Position numbers and translations under genes: made by a program
DNA from: Doris montereyensis
Taxonomy: Eukaryota; Mollusca; Gastropoda; Nudibranchia; Dorididae
Direction of reading: 5' to 3'
Length of the DNA stretch: 64,000 nucleotides
NCBI GenBank assembly: GCA_037039925.1
Contig: JAXRKP010001707.1
Location: forward strand, 1 to 64,000
Notes under the pieces: model-generated
The model's input: only the letters and a program-made list of their open reading frames with translations
Database searches by the model: none
Told to the model about the DNA's origin: nothing
Shown here: positions 39,901 to 51,258 of the stretch, piece after piece
Position numbering within the stretch: position 1 is the stretch's first letter
Layout: each line of letters starts with the position of its first letter

Positions 39901-42900
39901 GACTCATCACATGCATCATTCTTTTCCATGCCTCCATCAAACAACTTGTTGATGTGGTCTGCACAACTGTGCATATCGAATACTAGTGTTTTGATTTCTG
40001 AAATAAAAGGAAATCAGGATAATATTTCTGTTGTGCTGCATTCGCCGGTACTCTATCAAGTACTATAGACTTGTCCCTTTGTATTCCTCAGTCCATTGAT
40101 ATTCATAGTGATAATTCTGAGAATTATAGCTAAAAGTAATATCATTGTTTTCTGATTATCTTAATAAATCACTGGAAAGCAAAACAGCTCATTTCCTTTT
40201 ACAACACTAGTGCACATATTCAATAAGTCAAAAATGAAAAGTACTATAAACAAGGTCTATGGCGTCCTATAAAAGCTAACTCAATTTTATATCCATGTCT
40301 TTTTATAATACAAATTCAAATAAAACATTATTCATCTCAAAGGAAATTTGTCTTGGTTTGACATCATTTGACAGTAAAAATTCATCCATTCATTCATATT
40401 CAATCATTAATTATTCAATTCATTAACAAAATTAATATATAATTATAATATAATGTAATATCATAAACATGTATAGACACATATATAGACATACACATAA
40501 AATACATTTGCAGTTGTTAGAGATCCAAATCCAGCATTGTATAATTATATTAGTATCTTCATTTCTTTACATTTAAAACCATTTGCTTCATTCTAATGTC
40601 ATAGGATGAAACTTATTTCAATGGACTCAATCTCTTTAGCTGAGTGACCATCTCATTCAAGGTGAAATCATAATTTCCTAGTTAATTTGAGTAGCATGAA
40701 ACTAATCTTAATGTGATTATTTTTTTAAAGTCTTACGTTGTGTTAAAGCTGTATTTTCCAAAAATGTCTCGCATAACTGTCCAAACTGAGAAAAACCTGG
40801 CATCTTTCCCAACAGTTTGGAGCATTTTTGAGCTGTAACTTCAGACAATCCTCTTGGGAGACACTCAGCATAAAGGAAATGAAATGCTGTGCTGAGGACA
40901 TCTTCAGGAAGGCCTGTGAGGGGTGGCACATCTGCGGACCAGTCCAGGTCTGGAGCACTCAGTCGCAGGATGGTGGAATGCACTTTGAACTGAAAAAGGG
41001 ACATTTACCATCTTTGTAGTATAAATTTATCCTCCACAGTTTTTCATAAGAATTGTTGTATTATAATACACCATCTAAATGTTATCATTGTCATGAACAT
41101 TTCATCTTCTTCTTGTTTATCTTCTTTTACAACCTCTTGCTTAAACTCCTAAGAAAATAAAAATATGTTCACAGCAACTTGAAACAAAAATGATTTGTGC
41201 AGTCCCCTGAAGCATAGTAGAAGCTGTTTGTTGTTTTTTGCTCTGCTATTTTCGACTTGATGGGTTTTTTCTCATCCTCTTTTCAATTGATTGATAGTTT
41301 AGATGGAAAAAATATAGATTGAGCATAGAGAAGATATATAAAATTTCACTGAAGGAGACTAGTCTATAATGTGGGTTCCCTAAAATTCATCATTATAAAA
41401 ACCAACATGACATAATTTGCAATCTCAGTGCTATCCTGTTCTGCCTCCCATTTTTTCAGAAATCAGCTAACTATTGTTTGACTTTTTTTTTTTTTTACAA
41501 AATGAACAGACATAACACTTTATGCATTTGCAATATCTGATATCAAGGAGCACTATCAAGATATACATCATGTCATTAAAATGAAGACTTATAACACCTC
41601 TTGCTCAAGGTAAAAACATAACCAGGAAGTGCTAAACTGGAGGTAGGACAAGATAGCACGGAACTCACAATTTATTCACTAACACTAGGACAAAATAGTT
41701 CAAAACTTGCGACTTTTTTCCACTAATGCTAGAGCAAGATAGTACAGAACTCACAACTTTTATCACTAATGCTAGAACAAGATAGTACGGAACTCACGAC
41801 TTTTTTCCACTAATGCTAGAGCACAGAACTCACAACTTTTATCACTAATGCTAGAGCAAGATAGTACAGAACTCACAACTTTTATCACTAATGCTAGAGC
41901 AAGATAGTACAGAACTCACAACTTTTATCACTAATGCTAGAGCAAGATAGTACAGAACTCACAACTTTTATCACTAATGCTAGAGCAAGATAGTACAGAA
42001 CTCACGACTTTTATCACTAATGTTAGAGCAATATAGTACGGAACTCACGACTTTTATCACTAACGTTTGGACAAGATAGTATTGGACTTGTGACTTTTTC
42101 ACTAATACTGGGACAAGAAAGCACCCAACTTGCAAATTTCATCCCTAATGTTAGGACAAGATAGCACTGAACTCCCATCTTTTTCCACAAACGCTCTTCA
42201 AGTATAGTAATTAACGATGAGATAGGGTTTCATGTTTATCAGATGATACATTTGATTTGCCGTAAAAATAAACCCATAGAATTGCAACAGTACAAAAAAT
42301 ACATGCAAAAGAAGACAATTTAACCACTGCTATTTATGATACATCTGTCATCACCTAAGCATACTTAAAATGAGTTTGAAATGATGCACATTAAAGCATA
42401 TCATTGCTGCCGGTCACAACTTTTAAGTAAGACCTATAAAACGGAATAGTGTATGAAGGAAATTATCCCCATCGCAAATAGAGTTGTGACGGTTTAAAGT
42501 CATTTTTATTGACTTATTTGAATGGCATATTATGGAGACGACAAGGAAAACTATTTTTAGATGTTTGAGAAAGGAAGTGTTAGGGTTTTTTCTTAAATCG
42601 CTCCATATGCAGATGGTGACCTGCAGTGACAATATGTATATAAGTACATGTCATAAATATAGGACTTTTTTTCCAGCATTCTTACTCATGAGTATATCTT
42701 TTACCTCTTTCCCAGATTCAGCTCTAATGGACAAATCAGAAAAGTATCCGTGTTCTAAGGCACTTAACAGAGAATATGGGCTGTCACTCTCACGTGGACT
42801 TTTAGCCACCTGTAATGAAATGGAAGTAACTTTGTCAGTGTCATGCTATCACAAATATAAATAATGACAAGAAACATTATAAAAAAGAAGTTTTCTGTTT

Positions 42901-45900
42901 CAACTACATGCATATACCCAAAGCCACACTTTGTATAATTCATACATAAGAACTAAATTTTAGATGCAGTTATTCCTACAAAAGACCACCAATAGTGTAT
43001 GTATATAACTGGTAAAAAAAGATGCTTTAGCAAAATCCATTCAGAGCCCAATAGTGTCAAGGGAGCACACTCCTCTGTGAAAGACATTACTTAAGATTCT
43101 TTTTGTTGTTTTGTATCCTTCTCCTCCAATCCAAACATTACTTGGCAATGACAAACTAATCTCTTAGTCTAGAGTGGAGTGCATTTCAAACAGCATAAAA
43201 TTTTAAAATTTTTGCAAAACTGCCAAACTTAACTCTTTGCACCTGGGACTAGAGGTCCTTTTTGCCGGAGCTTATTTTTTTCCAACTGTAAAAAGAAGGT
43301 AGTTCTTAAAAGTTATTTTCACACAAAACAACTGAATAAAGTGTTACACATTTTGTGTCATATCAGAGAAAGTCTTGAAAAAGCATAAAATAGTATTTAT
43401 TCTTATGCTTGCTTGTTATTTACTTTATTTGTGTTTTTGTTATTCTAAATGAACAAAAAAAACAACTCACCACATCCATTTCATAACTTTTTCAATTGGT
43501 TTTCAGATCACATAGTAATCAAGAGGAATATTATCACAATATACCCTTTATGTGACCGCATACAGCATACTAATAACACAACTACAAAGTGCACAGGGCA
43601 TCTATGATATTGATAGATGGAAACAAAATATTTACAGCCTACTTCATATCTATATTTACAACCCATTATTTATCTATTTACCCAGGCCTAGATCTAGTTC
43701 TAGTAAAACTTGACTGAGTAGAAGATGCAGGGAGGCAGTGGTGTTTAGTTCTAGACCTATTAGGCTTGAATTGGAAATAGAATCATCATCATTTTGTGTG
43801 CCTACTTCAGAATCAGAAAAAGATCTAAAATTAGAGCTAACCTCATCTTCAGCATCTGATTGTGACAAGTTGAAGTCTTTATCATAATCCTCTAAATCTA
43901 CACCTAAATCAGAGCCTAGAATCATTTCAGAGGCCTCTTCTGTTATAAAATGCCCAGGAGCTTATCAGAAATTATAGGCTAGCAAACAATCAGATTTGTA
44001 AGCAATGACAAACAAAATATGCAAAGTTTCCAAATATAGGCTTGAAACTGAAAGCGATCTCACTCTTTGCTTTGGGGAAAACACTCCTATTTTCGATTCT
44101 ACCAGTTGAATTTCAAAAATAGGGTTTAGAGATTGTAAAATCAATCATTTATTACATCAGGGAGTCGTTTTCCCGACGATTTCTGTACCAAAAATTGACG
44201 CCCAAAAACAATTAGAGACAAAATGTTAACACTACTAAACTCACACTCCATAAATAAATGATAGGTGGTCTTTATTTAAAAGTATAAAAAGGATATAAAC
44301 GTCATCAACAATCCATTACAGTAGGACAAGAGCTACATTTCCATATTGACTTTAAAATTTGGATGTTACGTTGAAAATCACATTTCTCTGAAAAAAGACA
44401 ACTCTGTGATTGTCCTAAATTTATACGCTTACCTTTCACACTGCAACATACAACATTTCTCATATGTTAGCAACATAAGATCATCTGATATGTCAACCTG
44501 TAAGAAAGTAAAATAAAATAACAAATGATTGAATTATAGTATATAAAATGCCACAACTGTGTAAGTCTTGTCTTTGGGTCCCACAAATGAAAGTATAGCA
44601 AGCTCTTGGCTCTCATCCAGTAAGTTATGACAATTGGCAAAACTTAATGGGATTTAAGGCCAGATATCATATAAAATTTTATTGAAATTTAAATGTAAAG
44701 CAATGACCCATAGTAATGGTAAAGTAGAAAAATAAAATTCCCAACAGAACTCTACTGTGATGCAGTCACTGTTGCCTGCTCTATCAATCCGTTTTAAAAA
44801 AACAACAGGCCCTAATATCTGCAAGAGAAGACTTCTTGTATGGCATACGTATTATTATTATTATATATATATATATATGTTTCCAGACATTGCATACCAT
44901 ATAAAACAATGATGTGCATCTTGTCATTTTACCTGTCGTTTTACATCCGACTTGCTATAAGATGCTAGCCCTTGATTGAAACTCATCTTTATCACATCAA
45001 CAATTTCAGATCACTCAACTTCAAGGGAAAATGAGCTTCTTGAAACTCAATAACATTAAATATAGGGCATTTGGACATATTTTCACTGAATTGTTATATA
45101 TTTATCTTTTTTAATACTATGATAAATTGTGGGTTTAAATTTATGCTGACAATAATCATACTGACCTTGAACTTTACAATGTGCCCTGCATAAGTGCCTA
45201 TAAACTTGAGTAGGGCAGGTTCATTGCCAGCTGCCGGACATACCTTGATGAGAAAGGTACATTGATGATAATTGATGAATGATTCTTAGTCCATGCAACA
45301 ACTATTCTTTTTCCACTTTTAACATTTGCAAAATAATTAGTCAAAATTATGTGAAATTTGAAATAAAAAAAGAACATGCCTTGGTTCACATCATATATGG
45401 AATAATGTGAAATACCAGTGAAAGCAATGCTAATAAGAGGCTTTATTGAATATATCATTGAAAACAAAAACTTTATAAAAAGAACAAAGGGATAATAAAT
45501 CATAAACGTTTTTCATATACACACATTGAAAGAACTCATATATTATCAGTGACTAACTATATTATATATATATAATGCTACCTCATAGGTCTCACAGTTG
45601 AAAAATGGCAAATTCTCTGCATTATCAGGGACTTGCCATGAAACATCTCCATTCTCATCGAGTACAAATTCAGTTCTGGTAAAAAAAAAACGTTAATTAA
45701 AAATTCGTTATTTTTTGGCAGACTCCATCAGAAACTTTTACTACATGTTTTAAATCAATTCCTATTATCATCTAATCATGTAAAACACCGAGAGGCCTTC
45801 TATTTCTATTCATAAAACCAGATTTTAATCATAAAACCTACATCAAGACTATTTAAGTGACTAAATATTAACATCTATCTTACTTTGTAATCTCAATAGA

Positions 45901-46257
45901 AATATTTTCATGAAGTTTTAATTTATAATTAGGTCTAGATTCTATATAAAAGTTCTTTCGTGATGATTTTATTATTCTTTCCAGGTAAAGTATTGTCCAG
46001 AATATCCTAAATCCAGTATTTGAGATGGAATTGGGCAATGTTAGAAGTACCGCACAACCGTGATGTGTGTATGTTATACTGAGTGAACCGTATTAAATCC
46101 TAAATCTAGAAATAAATGAAGAAAAGATTGCTATCCCTCCTAAAGCTAAAGGCCTACCCCCACCCTCCCATTTTTTGTTGTTGCTTTTATTTAGAAGACC
46201 CCCCATGCAGTCAGTATTATATATATATATATAATATATATATAATAATATATTCCC

Positions 46258-46304
<47 letters not shown>

Positions 46305-47635
46305 ATAGATAATATTATAATAGATCTATTTATGGCAGGTTTCACAAAAATGGGACCCAATGATAACTTGAACTCTTCAATTAATGTTCCTCAAAGTCTA
46401 ATTGATGAATCTTCTTAACATTTGGTCCATGTATAGCTTTGACATCATAAAACATAATATTGTGAAATTTGCTTTCAATTTGTGTGTTTTGTGAATATTT
46501 TTGGGTGTGAACGTCAGCAATCCAGACAGACCACATTTCCCTCTTTTTAATAAGTCCCTTTTCACCTGAAAGGTAGGTGAGGTCAACGACCTTTTATTCT
46601 GTTTTCTTTAATTCCATGTGGAAGAGAATTGTTCAAAGAAAATTTGGCGAGTCCTAAATATTTTTTATCTTTTGCAGTGATCACGTGAGGGAGGTTTCAG
46701 ATTTTCGTTATTATGTAACAACTGATGTCTACAAATGAACACACATTAAGAGCTGAAAAAACAGTTGAAAAATATTAGAAGCGCCCCGTTTTTTGATCTT
46801 AAGTGAAAGAAAACGTATTCTACCACCATATATTCTGTAAAAGACACGAAAAAAATCATAGGTAACTCTAAATGAGAGTGAGAATACCATGAGACTACTG
46901 GCTGTCTACGAGACCTCATGGTCGGACAAAAAATATTTTTTTTTCGATCTGAGATCTAATAACGGTAATATTGCGTCGAGCTATTGTCTCGTAGTTCATC
47001 GCGTGTAAGCCTTGGGAAATCATGAAATTTTTGTTTTTAAATTGTCTGGTTGGCTTTGGAATATTTTGTTTTTGGATTACTCTTACGGCCATGTGCTTAC
47101 GGCCATGTGCTTACGGCCATGTAAAAATGTAACGATGATCGGACATCAGAAAGGAGACTGTGATCAGGTTAGATTCTTTCAGGTTAGATTCGGTTGCATT
47201 AGCAAAACCTGCTTTGGCTTATCGTGATGTTATTAAAGAAGTCCGGCAATCAATAGGCTTTCATGATTTATTATGTTCTAAATAAAGACAAGATAATTGG
47301 CAATACGGGAGGTTTAGAAGTCCATTACAATGATAGTGACTTTATACTTGCACAGTCTCCTTGGCATAACAGACAATATTTAAACGCATTTCAACGAGAG
47401 AGAGAGAAAATAATACTAATAAAGGTTCAAGTAGAGTTAAAGATTTAGCCACCGCTCCCATCCCGTCCGTATTTGTAATTATCGATCGATAAAGACAAGT
47501 TTGTGCTAGTCTAGTGGGGGCGCTCTATATGACTGTAGATAGTTAGAGATGAGTGCTAAACGGAGAAGTGATGAGATTCGTGCGGGAGAAAGAACAATTG
47601 TCGTAAAAAGCGCTTTCTTTTGAGGGTTTTGTTGC

Positions 47636-47678
<43 letters not shown>

Positions 47679-48914
47679 CTCCAGTATTTCTCTCTATTGG
47701 CAAATTGGGCTTTACTATCGCATCCTCAGTTAAAATTATAAGTCGTGAAGACAACCGTGACCAGTTTGAGCAGAATGGTTATAAACGTAACACGTAATAA
47801 GGATAGTATAAAGGCGTACAATCACAGAATTTTACAAAAATGGACAAAAGGATTGTTTTCATTTTCATCAGCCCACGATCCGGAAGTCATCTGATCAACG
47901 GTAAAGGCACTACTCGACTCCACGCCCGAGGTGTCGGGAAACACCACAGACTTTTTTGAGAACTAGGGAAAAGTGAAACTCTCCAAACCAGATGCCCAAG
48001 CGTTACGTCACTAAATAGAAAGACGGACCCGAGCAGTTCAGTAACATTACGTACTGGCGTTGGATAGAATTTTCACAGTTATGCCCCTTTGACTGAAAAA
48101 CATGACTTTTTAAAAGCTAATTTACTTGCTATCCTTTGCTATCTCTTAAAGTCATATATCTGGAATCCTCATGTTCTAAGCTTTAACATGGTATATAACA
48201 CTTGTAAAAAATATAACATGTATATTTTGACAAAAGAGGGAAATGGGGATGGACCATTTTGTGAAACCTTTATGTAATGTACAGTTTGTAAAAGATGAAA
48301 TGGCCAATTTGATATCAAACTTAAGTCTAGATCTATATAGACTTTAGATTTATATGAATTATATTTTATAATATACAGATCTATATTCAGATCTAGAACT
48401 GAATCAGACTCTATCTGGTTTACACTAATAAGATGTCTTTCTAGATCTAGATTCTAGATCTAGATCTAGATTGTGTCTAGACTGGAGATCTAGATCTAGT
48501 AGACCTAGATTCTAGATCTAGTTGTAAACACGTAGATAGATCTAGATCTAAAATATCAGGTTTAGATGACAACACAAGATTAAAATCTATAGCTATAGAT
48601 CTATTCTAAAATGTATTTATTACTAGAGATAGATCTAGCTTTCTAGCTCTATCATTATTAGTATAATTATAAAAACAATTTAATCATGAAAAATTAAAAA
48701 TAACAACAAACTCACCCTTCGATGCCTGTTATTTGTACGACGCCAGCCAGAGAGACGCACTCAATGATCTGACAAGGGGGAAAATCGGTAAATTATGCTC
48801 ATAACATTTTCATCGAAACAGTGAACGTGTACAAATATTCACACTGCTACAATAACAATTAGTCTACTTTACCTTCCAAGTTCCATGGTACACAGTATCC
48901 TCCACCACGGCCAT
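27971..48914 (-). CDS. Double BTB/POZ protein with BACK-like region and UBA-like C-terminus, 23 exons
   Basis: Exons in coding order: 48914-48873, 48768-48716, 45675-45582, 45243-45166, 44986-44933, 44497-44433, 42798-42705, 40989-40737, 39997-39782, 39350-39251, 39003-38892, 38480-38322, 37485-37403, 36875-36800, 36592-36488, 35977-35891, 34901-34790, 33528-33401, 32380-32245, 30380-30270, 29196-29084, 28752-28653 and 28156-27971 (stop TAG). Phases agree at every junction and give about 850 residues. The start is MAVVEDTVYHGTWK. Residues about 145-235 are a degenerate BTB-like segment (GYFSDLSIRAESGKEFKVHS). The middle is helical and charged, with a Ser-rich linker. Residues about 570-690 form a clear BTB domain (GAHRVIVSARCDWF, LEALYSGHLDISDLSVEQL), followed by a BACK-like segment (NALYLLNLADHLNSKELRDS). 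The C-terminus (IIGDTVPREELNRIAIAADY) resembles a UBA/CUE helix bundle. BTB-BACK proteins are commonly cullin-3 ubiquitin-ligase adaptors, so that role is inferred. Exon 18 carries a 1-nt frameshift and intron 19 uses a GC donor. I cannot assign a named orthologue. Confidence 0.8.
29335..29790. repeat. Partial relative of the 1-kb inverted-repeat family
   Basis: CTTGGTTGCCATAAAACGGC followed by CACCATCTTGGAAATTTGAC parallels GGTTGCCATGGAAACGCTAC and CATCTTGGATTTTCATGGTC in the 19873 element. I could not fix the ends. It lies in intron 20 of the double-BTB gene. Confidence 0.3.
29889..30172 (+). mobile_element. tRNA-derived SINE, family 1 (copy d, 5'-truncated)
   Basis: It begins inside the tRNA-like head (TGCCAGACTGCAGATCATGA), keeps box B (GTTCGAATCCTAGCAAAGCC) and ends GAAGGAACTTTACTTACTTA. 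It lies in intron 20 of the double-BTB gene. Confidence 0.8.
30424..31130 (+). mobile_element. Non-autonomous piggyBac-like element with TTAA ends
   Basis: The left end reads TTAACTGAATCCTGCCTAA. The reverse complement of the right end reads TTAACCCAATCCTGCCTAA. These are imperfect inverted repeats bounded by TTAA, the piggyBac target site. The core keeps a short reading from ATG 30642 (MESWLRELREEMNGNIGP) and then an acidic stretch at about 30761-30919 (LTDLSDDEKDDEEQNSD, then a stop). That resembles the acidic N-terminus of piggyBac transposases. No catalytic region remains, so this is an internally deleted copy of about 0.7 kb. It sits in intron 19 of the double-BTB gene, about 43 bp from the next exon. 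Confidence 0.7.
31264..31375 (-). repeat. Dispersed repeat family 3 (minus strand, diverged)
   Basis: CAGTCATCTCATGTTACGTT, GAAACAGCAAGATGAATGAG and the following Lys-like purine tract match the family. It is in intron 19 of the double-BTB gene. Confidence 0.4.
31593..31996 (+). repeat. Recent 204-bp tandem duplication
   Basis: GTGATCGAGCAGTGTGGAAA starts at 31593 and again at 31797. The following roughly 200 bases are almost identical: CATGATCATC against CATGATCGTC, and one T-run length change. It lies within intron 19 of the double-BTB gene. Confidence 0.85.
31681..32030 (+). mobile_element. SINE family 2 heads inside a tandem duplication
   Basis: Two copies of a head (CCAAAAGCAAAGTATCTGCC, GGTCATGGGTTCAGCCC) occur at about 31681 and 31885. 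Only the second carries the 3' tail (CAGTTCTGGATATGGATAAA then ATCAA repeats). The middle of the element is deleted. The duplication unit is larger than the SINE. Confidence 0.6.
32243..32244 (-). other. GC donor of a GC-AG intron (double-BTB intron 19)
   Basis: The exon 32380-32245 ends TACGAG and is followed by GCAAGT, the preferred consensus of GC-AG introns. Phase 0 joins cleanly to the exon starting at 30380 (MDCMKQLCEDEL). No GT donor in the same phase is nearby. Confidence 0.7.
32756..32850. repeat. Tandem duplication of about 42 bp
   Basis: AATTTTCAATCAAGAAATAA, GACTAATTCCCTACCCACC is repeated once with single changes, followed by a third partial copy. Double-BTB intron 18. Confidence 0.8.
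33093..33382 (+). mobile_element. tRNA-derived SINE, family 1 (copy e)
   Basis: The head GGTGGTCGAGCGGTGAGGCT is followed by a decayed box B and the family body, ending GAACTTTACTTTACTTA. It is inserted antisense in intron 18 of the double-BTB gene, about 19 bp from the exon 18 donor. Confidence 0.8.
33442..33445 (-). other. 1-nt frameshift in exon 18 of the double-BTB gene
   Basis: On the coding strand the exon reads GAT TGG TTT TAG at a run of four T. Removing one T restores the strongly BTB-like reading CDWFRRALLSGMKETID and the phase needed for the next exon (32380-32245). As written, the frame hits a stop at this point. The other 22 exons are intact, so a homopolymer sequencing or assembly error, or a recent null allele, is more likely than an old pseudogene. 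Confidence 0.75.
33688..33826 (-). repeat. Dispersed repeat family 3 (minus strand)
   Basis: TTTCATTGAAATTTACCCTG, TGTGGTGATCTCAGTCATGG, GAAACAGCAAGATGAAAGAG and GACCTACCTGCAGCAGCTG give a full-length copy in intron 17 of the double-BTB gene. Confidence 0.65.
39605..39705. repeat. Tandem duplication of about 45 bp
   Basis: ACAGAGGATTTCATATATTA, AATACGAAATGTTTC and ATAGAGGATTTCATCTATTA, AATATACAATGTTTC are adjacent copies in double-BTB intron 9. Confidence 0.7.
41640..42200. repeat. 43-bp minisatellite in double-BTB intron 7
   Basis: About 13 copies of a 43-bp unit containing AAGATAGTACAGAACTCACA, ACTTTTATCACTAATGCTAG and AGC. Central copies are identical and the edges are diverged, as expected from unequal exchange. 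One shortened unit lies at about 41815. Confidence 0.93.
43229..44229 (-). mobile_element. Probable second piggyBac-like deletion derivative
   Basis: TTAACTCTTTGCACCTGGG marks the low-coordinate end, and the reverse complement of the other end starts TTAACATTTTGTC. Both share TTAAC..TTTG, a common piggyBac terminus, although the match is short. On the minus strand at about 43925-43674 there is an acidic reading frame (MILGSDLGVDLEDYDKDFN, SFSDSEVGTQNDDDSISN) like a piggyBac N-terminal region. No catalytic part is left. It lies in intron 6 of the double-BTB gene. Confidence 0.45.
46212..46302. repeat. (AT)n then (GT)n microsatellite
   Basis: Interrupted AT repeats are followed by 13 GT units, in intron 2 of the double-BTB gene. 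Confidence 0.9.
47084..47122. repeat. Three tandem copies of a 14-bp unit
   Basis: CTTACGGCCATGTG is repeated three times with the last copy partial. It lies in intron 2 of the double-BTB gene. Confidence 0.85.
47638..47684. repeat. (CT)n microsatellite
   Basis: A short CT array in intron 2 of the double-BTB gene. Confidence 0.9.
48310..48660. repeat. AGATCT/CTAGAT-rich palindromic tract
   Basis: Dozens of overlapping CTAGATCTAGAT motifs in intron 2 of the double-BTB gene, within 600 bp of its start. Each unit is self-complementary. Confidence 0.75.
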
Positions 48915-49543
48915 TTTGAACAATGTTTGTATACTAGATAGTGTGTCCAGATTGTACATGTAGGAGGAAATGACTGAGATGGGCAAATATAGAAACTGGC
49001 TAATATAGGCTACGTAAATTTGATAATTTCAAAGGAACATAATGTTCTATGTTGATAACCATTATAACGTGACGCGTTTTGTATTGCTATGAAATTTCAA
49101 ATTAAAGATTTGAAATTATCACAGTTGTAACATGATTAAAATAACTGTGACAAAATTACATTCAAAAACGGCGCATCACAACGACAAAATATAATGGGGT
49201 TTTTTTAATAAAGAGAGAAAGAAAAATATATAATATAAGAGGAGAAAAAAATACAACAAAGCTCGACGACAAAAAGAATAAAGAGGAGGAGGTAAGAAAG
49301 ACATGAAAAGCAGCAGTGGTAGATCTAATTAAGTGCAAAACTTTTGGATCCGAGAAATCCCATAGGCCCACATATTATTTTTAATAGATAGGGGCAAAAT
49401 ACAGTAAGTGATTATCAAATTTAGTTATTAGTATAGATTTTTGTTCGGATTTTTTTTTTGGTGGGTTATATAAAGATCAATGTATGAAAGACGGCGAACT
49501 TCACAAAACACTGGAACAACTAGTCAGTCGTTAGACACGCATT

Positions 49544-49771
49544 ATGGGTCTATTGCTAGACGTCTCTATATTTACGTCTAGGTTTGTTGCATGGATGGTG
49601 GCGTTGTTTGTATTTGTTCGCAACCATTTTGTGATGTTGTCTAACATCTCTATACAACGTCGTCAATGGCTTCTTTTTTTCCTTTCAATTATCCTGATGT
49701 TATCAGATGTTCTAGATCTAGTCCTTTTCTTTTCATTATGTGTCGAAAGAATGTTGACTGCCTTTTCATGA
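49544..49771 (+). CDS. Doubtful small hydrophobic ORF (75 codons)
   Basis: ATG-to-stop frame with two strongly hydrophobic stretches (FVAWMVALFVFV, LFFLSIILMLSDVLDLVLFF). A TATATAAAG motif lies about 70 bp upstream. Base composition is that of the surrounding non-coding DNA and no family is recognised. It may be chance. Confidence 0.12.
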   Translation: MGLLLDVSIFTSRFVAWMVALFVFVRNHFVMLSNISIQRRQWLLFFLSIILMLSDVLDLVLFFSLCVERMLTAFS

Positions 49772-51177
49772 TATTCGTGATTACCGATAACTGTTCTTCT
49801 TTTGGGGTTTTATTTTAGTGCCAGCTTGCTTGGCTGATCATTTGTCGTGGAAGAGTCCAATGAGATAGGAGGTGCAGGTCTCGAAGAATAGACCGTTCTG
49901 GTACAGAGTGAGACAGGCTTGTATTTAAGTGAATTGTCTTGATCATCCATTTACATATTAAGATGGTATTTTCTGGGGGAGTGAGATTTTTGGTGTCGTA
50001 TTTGATGCTAGAAATAGACATGTGCCGTAGTTTAGACGCAATTGTAGTGACTTCTCCTACGCAAATTAACCACTTGACCACAGCTGCCTACATAGTATCT
50101 ACTCTTTATTTATCTCGCTTATCAGTAGAACTTTTCAGAATGTATAGGTTTCTCGTTTAAATATCAGGAATGAACAAGTTAGGCTGCGTGGGTTTTAATC
50201 CATGCATTGGCCCTAACACAGCACCACAAACCAAGCGATCACGCACGGTTAGGTCATCGCACAGCAAAGTAAATCACAAACACACAGCATGTAACGAAAT
50301 GGGTTTTATTGATGCAAGTACATAATGTACCATGTAGGCATACATCAATGTTAAGGTTAGCGCCACAAGTGTTAAAATAAACCAGGCTGTGCGTTGAAAT
50401 ATAAAGAAGTATAAAATAATAATTTAGCAGTAATGTCCAAAACTAACTTGATTTCTAAAGTTCAAAGTTGAAAGTAAGATTACGTATTATCTATTTGTAG
50501 ATTTAAACAGCGTTAACCTTCTCATAGATGGACATGCAATAGGACCTACTTATAAATCATTATGATTTGTATATCCACGCCGGCTACAAGCCAATCCTGG
50601 GTGCGTGAATGTCACACAGAGAGCCATCTCAGGCGCAATGGTGTTTTAACTTGCACAGCATTTGTAACGAGGACCTCTAAATTTTATATCCATTTTCGAC
50701 ATGACTAGGTCTCAATCTGGATTATCAAAGAGTATATACTATTACTACGGCCAATTTCAACAACATGACTTGGACGGATGAATTCAAGTCTGTATCACCA
50801 TTCTCCTTTACGCCCCACCCGCTCAATTGAACATGTCAGAAGAATATAGTCAGAAACACAATATATAGTTTCTTTAGTTTAAAACTATAAATGGCCAATT
50901 GTTTATTCCATAAGATCAGCTTAAACTTAATACAAGAACAAGCAGGATGCTAAACATATATTGTACATGTTTCCATCTTCAATCAATGATTGTCATTTGC
51001 ATTCATTATACCCCAATAAGGTTATGGACCAAAAAATATAACTCAGCAGTAGCATTGAAGGCTTTAAAAACAGAATTAAACACATCGTTTAAAATCAATA
51101 TTGGATTAACGGTTTGGGGTTGCATTGAAATATATGCCCTGACAGTAATACTCAAGAACTGAGTTGGTATGCTATTA

Positions 51178-51258
51178 TGAAGAAGAAGAAGAAGAAGAAG
51201 AAGAAGAAGAAGAAGAAGAAGAAGAAGAAGAAGAAGAGGGAGAAGAAGAAGAGGAGGG
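51178..51258. repeat. (GAA)n microsatellite
   Basis: About 20 AGA units ending in GAGGAG. It lies between the double-BTB and MAD2 starts. Confidence 0.95.

Noticed and set aside
41086..41152. Possible extra exon EFKQEVVKEDKQEEDEM in double-BTB intron 7
   Set aside because: It has an acceptor, but its only donor leaves the wrong phase. Exons 7 and 8 already join directly within the BTB-like segment.
43674..43925. Acidic minus-strand frame as a host exon
   Set aside because: It does not fix any phase problem and is better explained by a TTAA-bounded piggyBac-like element.
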